From assembly GCA_964423345.1 (NCBI GenBank), contig CAYREV010000024.1, positions 1 to 36,171 of the forward strand: a stretch of 36,171 nt of DNA, read 5' to 3'. Both the position numbers and the translations under genes were made by a program. This document shows positions 8,452 to 16,852 of this stretch, one piece after another. The notes under the pieces are model-generated. The model did not search any database and was not told where the DNA came from. It saw only the letters and a list, made by a program, of their open reading frames with translations. Each line of letters opens with the position of its first letter. Position 1 is the stretch's first letter. Source of the stretch: CAYREV01 sp964423345. GTDB lineage: Bacteria; Bacteroidota; Rhodothermia; Balneolales; Balneolaceae.

Positions 8452-8655
8452 ATGCGTTCCAAGTTTAGCCTCGAGGAAGTTGCAACCATGTTGAGCATGA
8501 AGGTTGAGGAAGTCGAAAAGGAGATCGACAGCGGGCATCTCGGCTATACTTTCGATGAAGGCGAGAAAAAAGTAACGCTTTACGACCTGGAAAAATATAT
8601 GGGAGCCGAACAGACCCAGAAAATCACCCGGGAATTTCTTGAAACAGAGAGTTAA
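8452..8655 (+). CDS. Small MerR/excisionase-like helix-turn-helix protein
   Basis: 67 residues, acidic. FSLEEVATMLSMKVEEVEKEIDSG (residues 5-28, split as helix, turn, helix) followed by LGYTFDEGEKKVTLYDLEKYM resembles the small HTH-17/MerR-type winged helix: a helix-turn-helix, then a beta wing, then a YDLEKY-type helix. No effector or dimerisation domain is present. It may bind DNA as a small regulator, but no target can be named. It stands alone and is convergent with the MBL/rhodanese gene 65 bases away. The family call is by pattern only. Confidence 0.6.
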   Translation: MRSKFSLEEVATMLSMKVEEVEKEIDSGHLGYTFDEGEKKVTLYDLEKYMGAEQTQKITREFLETES

Positions 8656-8720
8656 ACCACATTATCCCCCTTCTTTGAGCCAACCTATGTTTGCAGGCCC
8701 CCGGCAGGGACCTATGAACC

Positions 8721-10112
8721 TCAGCCCACAACCTTTTCAACGAGATCGTCAACATATTTTACCTTGAAGCCGTCGCGGGCCAGCAGTGCGGAGGCCACCG
8801 CCGAACGGAAGCCGGTCCTGCAGTGAACCAGCAGCGTCTTGCCGTCCGGGAGCTCATCTTCACGATCCAACAGGCGGGTATGGGCAATATTCAGCGCCTC
8901 CTCAATGTGTCCCTCCTTGTATTCCGAATGTTTTCGCACATCCAGCACCCGGTATTGCTCATCCTCCATCAGCGATAGCGTCCTTTCAAAATCTATGGTC
9001 TCAATGGCGGCAAGCTCCCCTTCATACTCATCAAGCTCCTCCGGTGTGATAAATCCCTCTACCTGATCGAGGCCGATACGCACCAGGTCACGCACCGCCT
9101 CTTCCACCTTCTCCTTCTCTATCACCAGGTATAGGTGCTCCTGTTCCCTTACATAGGATCCCGCTACCGTGTTAAACTTCCTGCCCAGGGGAGACAGCAG
9201 TGAGCCGGGCAGGTGCCTTTCCATAAAGTCGGCGGGTTCACGGGTATCGACAATAACATTGTTTTTCCTCTTCCCGGCTTCAGCGAAGGCTTCAATGGAC
9301 ATTTTTTCCGGTTCGGGAAGTTTGCCGAGGACGTCAGGCCCCTGCCTGTTATCCCGTTTCATGCGGGCAAAATAGAGCGGCGGTTCGGGCTGATCTTCCA
9401 GTATATAATCCACGAACCCCTCCCTGTTGTCAGACGAATTGATAGATTTGTTAAACCGAAGCTCATATCCGACGGTCGACTCAGGCACGGCACCCAGCGC
9501 TTTTCCACAGGAACTGCCCGCACCGTGTCCGGGCCAGAGCTGCAGGTATTCAGGCAGGCTCTTAAACTCCTCAATCGACTCATGCAGCTGCCGGGCCGAC
9601 AGGCGCATCGATCCCTTTTGTCCCGCAGCCGTCTCCAGCAGATCGGGCCGGCCCACATCGCCCACAAAAATAAAATCGCCCGAAAGTATACCCATGGGGG
9701 CATCCGCTCCCGCGGTGTCGGTCACCAGAAAACTGATATGTTCCGGGGTATGCCCCGGCGTATGCTTCACCCCGAGGCGGATGTTGCCGACCGGTATCTC
9801 GTCGCCCTCGTAGAGAAAACCGTAATCGTAGCCGCTGCCATTCAGCCATTCGTACTTCCAGTCTTTGTCGCCCTCGTCGGAGGCATATATCTTGATTCCC
9901 TGTTCGGCAAACTCACGGAGTCCGGAAAGGAAATCGGCGTGGATATGGGTTTCCGTGGCGGCCGTAATCTGCAGCCCCTCCTGCCGGGCCAGCTCCACAT
10001 ACCGGTCAATATCCCTCATCGGGTCGATAATAATTGCCTCGCCCGTCTGCTGGCAGCCTATCAGGTAGGCATATTGTGAAAGCTTTTCTTCATAGATCTG
10101 CTTGAAATACAT
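8721..10112 (-). CDS. Metallo-beta-lactamase/rhodanese fusion, persulfide-dioxygenase-like
   Basis: 463 residues, cytosolic. The MBL domain (1 to about 230) carries THIHADF (His56, His58, Asp60), HTPGHTPEH (His121), SGDFIFVGDVGRPDLL (Asp146) and GHGAGSSCGKALG (His196). The mononuclear-iron ligands of ETHE1/persulfide dioxygenases (His, His, Asp) map to His56, His121 and Asp146. The His that normally follows the Asp of HxHxDH is Phe61, as expected for an enzyme with one metal. Two rhodanese domains follow. The first (about 270-355) has no Cys at the active-loop position. The second (about 375-463) has CRTGFRS with Cys431. Likely role: oxidation and transfer of sulfane sulfur. Substrate is not proven. 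The start is an ATG at 10112. Confidence 0.85.
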   Translation of the reverse strand: MYFKQIYEEKLSQYAYLIGCQQTGEAIIIDPMRDIDRYVELARQEGLQITAATETHIHADFLSGLREFAEQGIKIYASDEGDKDWKYEWLNGSGYDYGFLYEGDEIPVGNIRLGVKHTPGHTPEHISFLVTDTAGADAPMGILSGDFIFVGDVGRPDLLETAAGQKGSMRLSARQLHESIEEFKSLPEYLQLWPGHGAGSSCGKALGAVPESTVGYELRFNKSINSSDNREGFVDYILEDQPEPPLYFARMKRDNRQGPDVLGKLPEPEKMSIEAFAEAGKRKNNVIVDTREPADFMERHLPGSLLSPLGRKFNTVAGSYVREQEHLYLVIEKEKVEEAVRDLVRIGLDQVEGFITPEELDEYEGELAAIETIDFERTLSLMEDEQYRVLDVRKHSEYKEGHIEEALNIAHTRLLDREDELPDGKTLLVHCRTGFRSAVASALLARDGFKVKYVDDLVEKVVG

Positions 10113-10208
10113 GGCGGTGCGTCAATCGGTTAATGGGTATTTATTGCAATCGGGATTAGTCGCTCTGTAATATAGGCGTTTTCATCGGCCATTGTTAAGC
10201 CGGCCATT

Positions 10209-12992
10209 TCAACGGTTGTTTTTATCTTTCTTTTTTTCCTTCATTTCGGGCCGTTCCAGGTAGGGTAATCCCTTTCGGATCCACTCAGGGGCTTTCTCCC
10301 CTTTCAAGTAGTGGTCATGCCACTGAAACGCCCGGGTGGCGTAGTCAATACGGTTCTCCCGGCGTGCCAGCCCGTGGTTCTCCCCTTCATAGACCAGCAT
10401 TACAAACGGTTTTTCCATGCGGCGCATGGTTGTATAGAGCTCCACCCCCTGGTTGAAGTCGACCGCCCCGTCTTCGGTGCCGAACTCGACCAGCAGCGGG
10501 GTCTTCGCATTTTCCATGTTAAAGATGGGAGAGTTTTCGATAAACTTGTCCCAGTCCATCCACCAGGGATCGGGGAAGCGGCCCTGGCTGATCTCAAAGA
10601 TGTTGGCGTCGGTTATGCCGGCATTCCAGTAGATGGAGTTATACATACTCACCATGTTTGTGAGCGGGGCCCCGGCCACCGCCGAACTGAACAGGTCGGT
10701 CTGCGTTATGATAAACGACGTCTGATAGGCGCCCCACGAGTGGCCCGTCAGGCCCACCTTATCGCGGTCGATCATTCCCGTCTCCAGCACCTTCTTTACG
10801 GCCGGAACCACCGACTCGACGGCCGACATCCCCGGATCACGAAGCTGGTAGGTGATATCGGGCTGGAACACAAAGTAGCCTTCGGAGGAAAACCTTCTGA
10901 AGTTATAGGGACTGGTCCGGGTGGGGATGGTGTAGGAGTGCATGTCCTGCGACCGTCGCTCGTAGATATATACGATCATCGGGTATTTTTTGTCCGGCTT
11001 GTAGTCGGCCGGGTAAAGCAGCCGCCCCTGCAGCTTGTCGCCCCGTTCATTGGTGAAAGTGACCAACTCGTCGTCCGCCCAGTGATACTGCTCCTGCTGC
11101 GGGTTGGTCCGGGTCAGGGCCACCGGGCTCTCAAAATCCTCTTCCACAAAAAAGTAGTCGGGCGAGTCCGTCGCACTTTCGGTACGGTACACAAACTTTT
11201 GGGCCTCATCGGCCTTGTCCAGCCCGCCGATCTGCATCTCCCCGTAGACCAGGGTTTCCAGCCGATCCCTCCGGTCCAGCCGGGCATACCCCCGCTCCTT
11301 GGTAAAGCGGCCATACATATGGAAATAGAGGGGTTCGTTTTTTTCCACGTAGTCGTCCTCGCGGTCCAGCCAAACCTGCCGGTAGACCACGCTGTCGCGG
11401 GCCCCGTCGGTCAGTTTCTCTATGTCGCTGCCGCCGGGTGTGGCCCGGTAGACGTCATGCTCGTCGTAAAGCAATACCCAGGCGTCCTCTTCCGCCCAAC
11501 GGCCGGTGCCGAAGGGGCGCTGCTGCTCCCGGCCGTTCACCTGGTGGTAATTTTCAAAATGGGTGTCCAATTCGGCCGTCAGGTTGATCTCTTTACCCTC
11601 TTCAATATCGTAGGTGTGCCATTCGTTATCCCAGAAATAGATCAGGTAGTTGCCGGCGGGCGAGACCCGAACCGACTCGCGCCGTTCCAGGATCTTGTCG
11701 CGCCGGCCCGTTGCCACATCTATCAGGTAGATATCTCTCCACTCCTCCTCAAAGGTAGGTTCATAGGGATCATACACATAGCCGACCGCATGTTTCTGGT
11801 CGCCCGTCAATATGACCTCCTCCACCTTCTCATCGCCCAGCTGAACGAAACGATCCTCGTCCAGGTGCCAGGCCGACAGGTGGTTATCTTTTTCCAGCCT
11901 GTCCTTTAATACCTCCTGCCGCGGCTGTATCCGGTCGTCGCGCCAGTGCCAAACCTCCACATTGGTAGAATCCATATCCGCATCGAGATTCTCCCCCTCC
12001 GATTCCTGGTCCGTGGTATCGCTTTTCGCCTTGCCGGAGGTATCCCCGTCATCCTTTTTCTCCCATTCCTTGATGCCGAAAAACAATCTTTCCCGGTCCT
12101 CCGACCAGCGAAGGGTTCGGTAATCCACCACCCGGTACCCTTCCGGAAATGCCTCATACTTCGCCTGGCTGAAAATCGCCGGATCGGAAGCGGCGGGCAG
12201 ATTGCGGTAAGCATACACGCGGTGGGTCTTATCCTTATAATCCTTGTCGGTTTCCGACTTTAGAAATGCCAGGTCGTTATGCTCTTCACCCCAGACCAGG
12301 TTCTTGAAATCGGCCGTATCGCTCTCCAGCACCGTCATGCTGTGGTCGTCCAGGTCAAGCAGCTGTACCCCGTTGCCCAGCTGCCCCGAAGCGTCGACGG
12401 CCAGGGCCAGAAGCGTACCCTCCTCATTGAATGCGTACTCCGATACATTGCCGATCAGCCGGTTGCGGCCCGTCTCCAGGTTTCGAAGGATGAGGTCGTT
12501 GCCTTCCTCCTCGCTATCCTCCGGCTTGTACTTGGTCATCGCCAGATACTTTCCCGTCTCCGCAAAACGGAAGGACTGTATATGTTCAAAAGTGTCCACT
12601 TCGGCGGTGGACAGTCTCATGAGTCCCAGCTTGTATTTCACGCTTTTATTTTGCTCTTCCAGCTTCTTCTCCTTCTCCTCCGATACCCCGATCAGGAAAG
12701 CGGCCCACTTGTTGTCGTTCGAAAAATCAGCCCGGATGCCATGCATAAACGTATGTTCTCCGGTCGTATCACTCCCCACCTCCTTGATGGTCAGCCAGCC
12801 GTCGTCGTCAACCGGCGAAATATTGTAGGCAAACCAGTTTCCGTCGCCGGATAATTCGGTCGAGGAGATACGCTGCCACTGCCCATAGTCTTCGGGCTCG
12901 AGGTGTTTCTTTTCCTGGGCTGTAACCCCGGAGGATGAAAGGAATACAAAACTGAGGGCGAGGGCACACAATAAGCGGGTAAATCGCAGCAT
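10209..12992 (-). CDS. Secreted S9-family prolyl oligopeptidase-like serine peptidase
   Basis: 927 residues if started at the ATG at 12992. That start gives a clean signal peptide (MLRFTRLLCALALSFVFLSS, cleavage near VTA). The frame stays open 72 codons further upstream, but that part has no signal-like or conserved character. A long N-terminal beta-propeller-type region leads to the alpha/beta-hydrolase domain (about 650-900). The catalytic triad is visible: Ser752 in GHSWGAY, Asp841 in FGTEDGAVD and His873 in GENHGLARR. An acidic linker rich in Asp, Glu and Ser (about 330-365) is unusual. Expected role: periplasmic or extracellular cleavage of peptides. It is divergent from the M16 pair, another exported peptidase set. 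Confidence 0.88.
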   Translation of the reverse strand: MLRFTRLLCALALSFVFLSSSGVTAQEKKHLEPEDYGQWQRISSTELSGDGNWFAYNISPVDDDGWLTIKEVGSDTTGEHTFMHGIRADFSNDNKWAAFLIGVSEEKEKKLEEQNKSVKYKLGLMRLSTAEVDTFEHIQSFRFAETGKYLAMTKYKPEDSEEEGNDLILRNLETGRNRLIGNVSEYAFNEEGTLLALAVDASGQLGNGVQLLDLDDHSMTVLESDTADFKNLVWGEEHNDLAFLKSETDKDYKDKTHRVYAYRNLPAASDPAIFSQAKYEAFPEGYRVVDYRTLRWSEDRERLFFGIKEWEKKDDGDTSGKAKSDTTDQESEGENLDADMDSTNVEVWHWRDDRIQPRQEVLKDRLEKDNHLSAWHLDEDRFVQLGDEKVEEVILTGDQKHAVGYVYDPYEPTFEEEWRDIYLIDVATGRRDKILERRESVRVSPAGNYLIYFWDNEWHTYDIEEGKEINLTAELDTHFENYHQVNGREQQRPFGTGRWAEEDAWVLLYDEHDVYRATPGGSDIEKLTDGARDSVVYRQVWLDREDDYVEKNEPLYFHMYGRFTKERGYARLDRRDRLETLVYGEMQIGGLDKADEAQKFVYRTESATDSPDYFFVEEDFESPVALTRTNPQQEQYHWADDELVTFTNERGDKLQGRLLYPADYKPDKKYPMIVYIYERRSQDMHSYTIPTRTSPYNFRRFSSEGYFVFQPDITYQLRDPGMSAVESVVPAVKKVLETGMIDRDKVGLTGHSWGAYQTSFIITQTDLFSSAVAGAPLTNMVSMYNSIYWNAGITDANIFEISQGRFPDPWWMDWDKFIENSPIFNMENAKTPLLVEFGTEDGAVDFNQGVELYTTMRRMEKPFVMLVYEGENHGLARRENRIDYATRAFQWHDHYLKGEKAPEWIRKGLPYLERPEMKEKKKDKNNR

Positions 12993-13278
12993 AAAACAAA
13001 TGATATGGGTTGATTTGAATGAAGGAGTACAGTACAAAATTTGAGGGAAGAATGAAACGCAATTGGGAATTTGGAACATCACAGCCGTTTCTCCAAACAA
13101 AAACCTCATAGCTAAAAATAAGCTGTTGCCTAACGGGGCTTTTTTATATAAGGCGGGTTTTAGCCCCACTGAATTTCCTTTTTCTGCAAACTGCCCCCAT
13201 CTCCTCATTTTCCCCTATTGTAAATGAGACACTTAACTCTCATATTGGGTTCAATTCAGAACCATAAACCGGAGACGC
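12993..13278. other. Divergent intergenic region between S9 and M16 peptidase genes
   Basis: The 286 bases must hold promoters for both exported peptidase genes. GGGGCT (13135-13140) and AGCCCC (13162-13167) form a spaced inverted repeat. GGAG at 13271-13274 lies 4 bases before the M16 ATG and is a plausible ribosome-binding site. No gene is seen. Confidence 0.35.
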
Positions 13279-14787
13279 ATGAAATCAACATCTTTATCCC
13301 TTCTGCTGGGGCTGGCCCTTTTATTGCTGGGTACCGCCTACGATGCAGGAGCGCAATCCCTTGAAGAGTTTGAACAGAAAGTAACCGAATTTACCCTGGA
13401 CAACGGGCTCACCTTCATCGTCGTTGAACGGCCCGTAGCGCCGGTGGTCAGCTTTGTCACCTTTGTGGATGTAGGCGGAGCCGATGAGCCGGTAGGCCAT
13501 ACCGGAATCGCCCATATTTTTGAACACATGGCTTTTAAGGGGACTCATTATATAGGTACCAACAACTGGGAGGAAGAGAAAAAAGTGCTGGCGAAACTGG
13601 ACCGCACCTACTCCCAATGGCTGGCCGAGCGGTACCGTCCCCAACCCGACACAGCTCGCATTGACCAGCTTTGGGACACCTTCCAAAAGCTGCAGGAAGA
13701 AGCCTCCCGGTATGTGGTCAATAACGAATTTTCACAGATAATAGACCGCAACGGGGGGACGGGCATGAATGCCGGTACCGGGGCCGACCAGACATTCTAC
13801 TATTACAGCCTGCCCGAGAACCGGACCGAGCTGTGGTTCAGCCTGGAATCGGACCGTTTCATGAACCCGGTATTCCGGGAGTTCTACAAGGAGAAAGAGG
13901 TGGTGCGCGAGGAGCGGCGCATGCGCACCGAATCGCAGCCTGTAGGCAGGCTTGTCGAGGAGTTCCTGGCGGTAGCCTATACGGCTCACCCCTATGGGCG
14001 CCCGGTAGTCGGATGGAACTCCGACATCACCGCCACCACCATGGAAGACGCCCGCCGTTTTTATGAAAAATACTATGTACCCCGCAACATCACCATCGCC
14101 ATAGCGGGCGATGTGGATCCCGACGAAATCCGCGAGATGGCCCAAACCTATTTCGGCCGACTGAAAGCGGGGTCCGAACCCCCTCCCGTCTACACCAAAG
14201 AGCCGGAACAGCGCGGCCAGCGGCGGTTTACCATTGAGGGACGTTCGCAGCCATTCCTGCTGATGGGGTACCACACCGTACCGGAAAGCCACCCGGACTT
14301 CAAGCCGCTGCGCCTGCTGGGCTCCATCATATCCAGCGGCCGCACTTCCCGCCTCTACCGGCGCATGGTGGAACAGGAAAAACTTGCCCTGGGCGTACAG
14401 GCCTTCAACGGCTTCCCCGGCACCAAGTTCGAGAGCATGTTCCTGACTTTTGCCGTCCCCAACCGTGGGATGAGCGTAGACACCCTGGAATCGGTTATTC
14501 TTGAAGAGATTGAAAAGGTCAAGGAGGGCGATCTCACCCGTGAAGAGCTCGACCGGGCGCGGACCAATGCCCGGGCCGGCCTGGTACGTTCGCTCGACTC
14601 CAACAGCGGCCTCGCACAGGCACTGGCCACTGCCGAAGCCCAAAAAGGCGACTGGCGAACGGTGTTTACCGACCTCGAAGAGCTGAATACGGTGACCCTC
14701 GAAGACCTGCAGCGCGTGGCGAAAAAATACCTCACTGAAGACAATCTCACTGTCGGTGCTATTGTCACCAAATCACAGGGGAGGTAA
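13279..14787 (+). CDS. Exported M16-family zinc peptidase, catalytic subunit
   Basis: 502 residues. Residues 1-25 are a signal peptide (MKSTSLSLLLGLALLLLG, cut after AGA). The inverted zinc motif HIFEH lies at 79-83 (His79, Glu82, His83), within GHTGIAHIFEHMAFKGT. The downstream Glu of the KEKEVVREERRMR segment (about Glu207) is the expected third ligand, so the site looks active. An insert at about 95-150 between the zinc motif and the next strand is longer than in mitochondrial processing peptidase. The C-terminal half is the second M16 domain. A candidate Shine-Dalgarno GGAG is at 13271-13274. It is followed by the M16 partner lacking the motif, the usual two-gene arrangement. Role: degradation of peptides in the periplasm. 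Confidence 0.92.
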   Translation: MKSTSLSLLLGLALLLLGTAYDAGAQSLEEFEQKVTEFTLDNGLTFIVVERPVAPVVSFVTFVDVGGADEPVGHTGIAHIFEHMAFKGTHYIGTNNWEEEKKVLAKLDRTYSQWLAERYRPQPDTARIDQLWDTFQKLQEEASRYVVNNEFSQIIDRNGGTGMNAGTGADQTFYYYSLPENRTELWFSLESDRFMNPVFREFYKEKEVVREERRMRTESQPVGRLVEEFLAVAYTAHPYGRPVVGWNSDITATTMEDARRFYEKYYVPRNITIAIAGDVDPDEIREMAQTYFGRLKAGSEPPPVYTKEPEQRGQRRFTIEGRSQPFLLMGYHTVPESHPDFKPLRLLGSIISSGRTSRLYRRMVEQEKLALGVQAFNGFPGTKFESMFLTFAVPNRGMSVDTLESVILEEIEKVKEGDLTREELDRARTNARAGLVRSLDSNSGLAQALATAEAQKGDWRTVFTDLEELNTVTLEDLQRVAKKYLTEDNLTVGAIVTKSQGR

Positions 14788-14838
14788 GCCATGACGACTC
14801 AAAAGTTTAATACCAACTTGAAGACCATCTACACCATA

Positions 14839-16263
14839 ATGAAACACCTAATCCTGAGTTGTTTATTCCTGTTCCTGCTGGCCGGCCTCTCCGTCGCCCA
14901 GAAAAAATATGACGAGCTGACCTACCCCGAACTGAATAAGTTTCAACAACCCGATGTGGTAACCTTCACCCTCGACAACGGCATCAAGTTCTACCTGGTG
15001 GAAGACCGCGAGCTGCCGCTTATCGACCTGAGCGTCATCGTTCGCACAGGAGGCGTGGATGTCCCCGCCGGGAAAGCCGGCCTCGCATCCATCACCGGCA
15101 CCGTCATCCGTTCAGGAGGATCCGAAAACTACCCTTCCGATTCATTGAACGCACTGCTGGAAAACCGGGCCGCCAGCATGGAAACCGGCATCGGCTTCAC
15201 TTCCGGCCGAGCCAGCATGAATGTGCTGAAAGAGGATTTTGATCGCCTGCTCCCGGTTTTTATTGACCTTATCACCAATCCGGCATTTCCCGGTGACAAG
15301 ATCGAACTGGCCAAGACCCAGACCAAGAGCAACATCTCACGCCGTAACGATAATGCACAGCAGATCGGCATCCGCGAATTCGACCGGCTGATCTACGGCG
15401 CAGGCACGGTGTACGGCCGGAACACCGAATTCGAGACCATCAACAACATCAGCCGCGAAGATCTCGTCGATTTCCACCGGCAGTCGTTCGCAGGCCAAAA
15501 TATGATTATCGGTGTAGTGGGCGATTTTGAGTCAGCCGAGATGAAAAAGAACCTCCGGAAAGCCTTCGGCTCCATCCCGGCGGGTACGGCCAATGAGCTC
15601 GAATTCCCTGAAATTGACTACAGCTATAATAGCACGATCAATTTTATCAACAAGCCCGACGTGAACCAGAGCTTTGTGCTGCTCGGCCATATTGGGGGAC
15701 TGAGGGACAATCCCGACTACCCGCAGCTGCAGGTGATGAACCAGGTATTGAGCGGCGGCTTTTCGGGGCGCCTCATGCAGGTGGTACGTACCGAGATGGG
15801 CCTGGCCTATGCGGTATTCGGCCAATATGAGATGAACTCCTTTTATAAAGGAACCTTCTATGCCGGGGTGATGACCAAGAGCAGCACCACGGCCGAAGCC
15901 ATCGACGCAATCACCCGTGAAATCAGGCGGCTGCAGGAGGAACCTGTCTCCCAGGAACAGCTGGAAGACACCAAGGCCCAGATGCTCAACTCACTGGTAT
16001 TCCGCTACGACAGTTATGAAGATGTGCTGAACCAGCGTATGTCCTACGAATACCGGGGACTCTCACCCGATGCCTTCGACCACTATGTGGAGGGGGTCAA
16101 GGCCACCACCGTAGAGGATATTCAGCGGGTGGCTTCGGAGTACCTGCGGCCTGACAAGCTGGAGATCCTGGTGGTTGGCAACAAGGAGGAGATCGGCGAC
16201 CAGCTGCAAAAGTACGGCGAGGTCAACACCGTCGACATCACCATCCCGATGCCGGGGAACTAG
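14839..16263 (+). CDS. Exported M16-family partner subunit lacking the zinc motif
   Basis: 474 residues from the ATG at 14839, where a standard signal peptide begins (MKHLILSCLFLFLLAGLS, cut after VAQ). An in-frame ATG at 14791 would add 16 residues ahead of it and is less likely. In the place of HxxEH the protein reads AGLASITGTVIRSGG, so it cannot bind zinc. R/Y-containing C-terminal segments (GGFSGRLMQVVRTEMGLAY) match the substrate-binding half of M16 heterodimers. Together with the upstream gene (51 bases away) it should form the active/inactive pair seen in two-subunit M16B peptidases. Confidence is high for family, inferred for partnership. Confidence 0.9.
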   Translation: MKHLILSCLFLFLLAGLSVAQKKYDELTYPELNKFQQPDVVTFTLDNGIKFYLVEDRELPLIDLSVIVRTGGVDVPAGKAGLASITGTVIRSGGSENYPSDSLNALLENRAASMETGIGFTSGRASMNVLKEDFDRLLPVFIDLITNPAFPGDKIELAKTQTKSNISRRNDNAQQIGIREFDRLIYGAGTVYGRNTEFETINNISREDLVDFHRQSFAGQNMIIGVVGDFESAEMKKNLRKAFGSIPAGTANELEFPEIDYSYNSTINFINKPDVNQSFVLLGHIGGLRDNPDYPQLQVMNQVLSGGFSGRLMQVVRTEMGLAYAVFGQYEMNSFYKGTFYAGVMTKSSTTAEAIDAITREIRRLQEEPVSQEQLEDTKAQMLNSLVFRYDSYEDVLNQRMSYEYRGLSPDAFDHYVEGVKATTVEDIQRVASEYLRPDKLEILVVGNKEEIGDQLQKYGEVNTVDITIPMPGN

Positions 16264-16379
16264 ATCACGGCTGAGGTAGATGGCTGAGCGGGAACTGCCG
16301 GCGGCAAGGTAAGTTAAAAACAAGTTTCTGCATCTATTGTGCAAGATCCTGAATTCACCCGAACGCAATCCCCGTATCC

Positions 16380-16844
16380 ATGTCCTCAGACAACGACAAA
16401 AAGAAGATTGTTCACGTACACCTGCCCGAATCGGAAACCTACAAGACCACCTTGACGGCCGAGCCCCACGAGCTTATTGCCGACGAGCCCGAGCGGGTGG
16501 AAGGCGGTACCGACCAGGGGCCCGACCCTTACGACTACCTGTTAATGGCCCTGGGCTCCTGTACCGTTATAACCGTCAAGATGTATGCAAGACGAAAAGA
16601 GTGGCCGGTAGAGGATATCTACCTGGAGCTGACCCATAACAAAAGCCATGATGAAGATTGCCGGAACTGCGAAGAAAAAGAGAGCAGGATCGACGTGATC
16701 GGCAAGGAGCTGATCGTGGAAGGCGAGCTGACCGACGAACAGCTGGACCGTCTGCTGGATATCTCCAAAAAATGCCCCGTACACCGCACCCTCCTGGGAG
16801 ATATCAGGATCGAAAGCACCATTCAGAATGGGGTGGGGAGTTAA
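16380..16844 (+). CDS. OsmC/Ohr-family protein
   Basis: 154 residues, cytosolic. It has both redox-active cysteines of the family: Cys61 in LMALGSCTVITVKMYARRK and Cys132 in KKCPVHRTL. The second follows the usual helix and precedes the last strand. A charged loop with HDEDCRNCEEKE (90-101) carries two extra cysteines seen in one OsmC subgroup. Members reduce organic peroxides with thiols, but the substrate here is unknown. Its stop is 8 bases from that of gcvP on the other strand, so the two genes converge tightly. Confidence 0.9.
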   Translation: MSSDNDKKKIVHVHLPESETYKTTLTAEPHELIADEPERVEGGTDQGPDPYDYLLMALGSCTVITVKMYARRKEWPVEDIYLELTHNKSHDEDCRNCEEKESRIDVIGKELIVEGELTDEQLDRLLDISKKCPVHRTLLGDIRIESTIQNGVGS

Positions 16845-16852
16845 GAATTCAG

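Noticed and set aside
10311..11909. 532-codon open frame opposite the S9 peptidase
   Set aside because: Antisense to a gene with an intact catalytic triad; no start signal or domain of its own.
13135..13167. Intrinsic terminator in the S9/M16 gap
   Set aside because: The GGGGCT/AGCCCC arms are 21 bases apart with no U-run after the stem, and both neighbouring genes point away from the gap.
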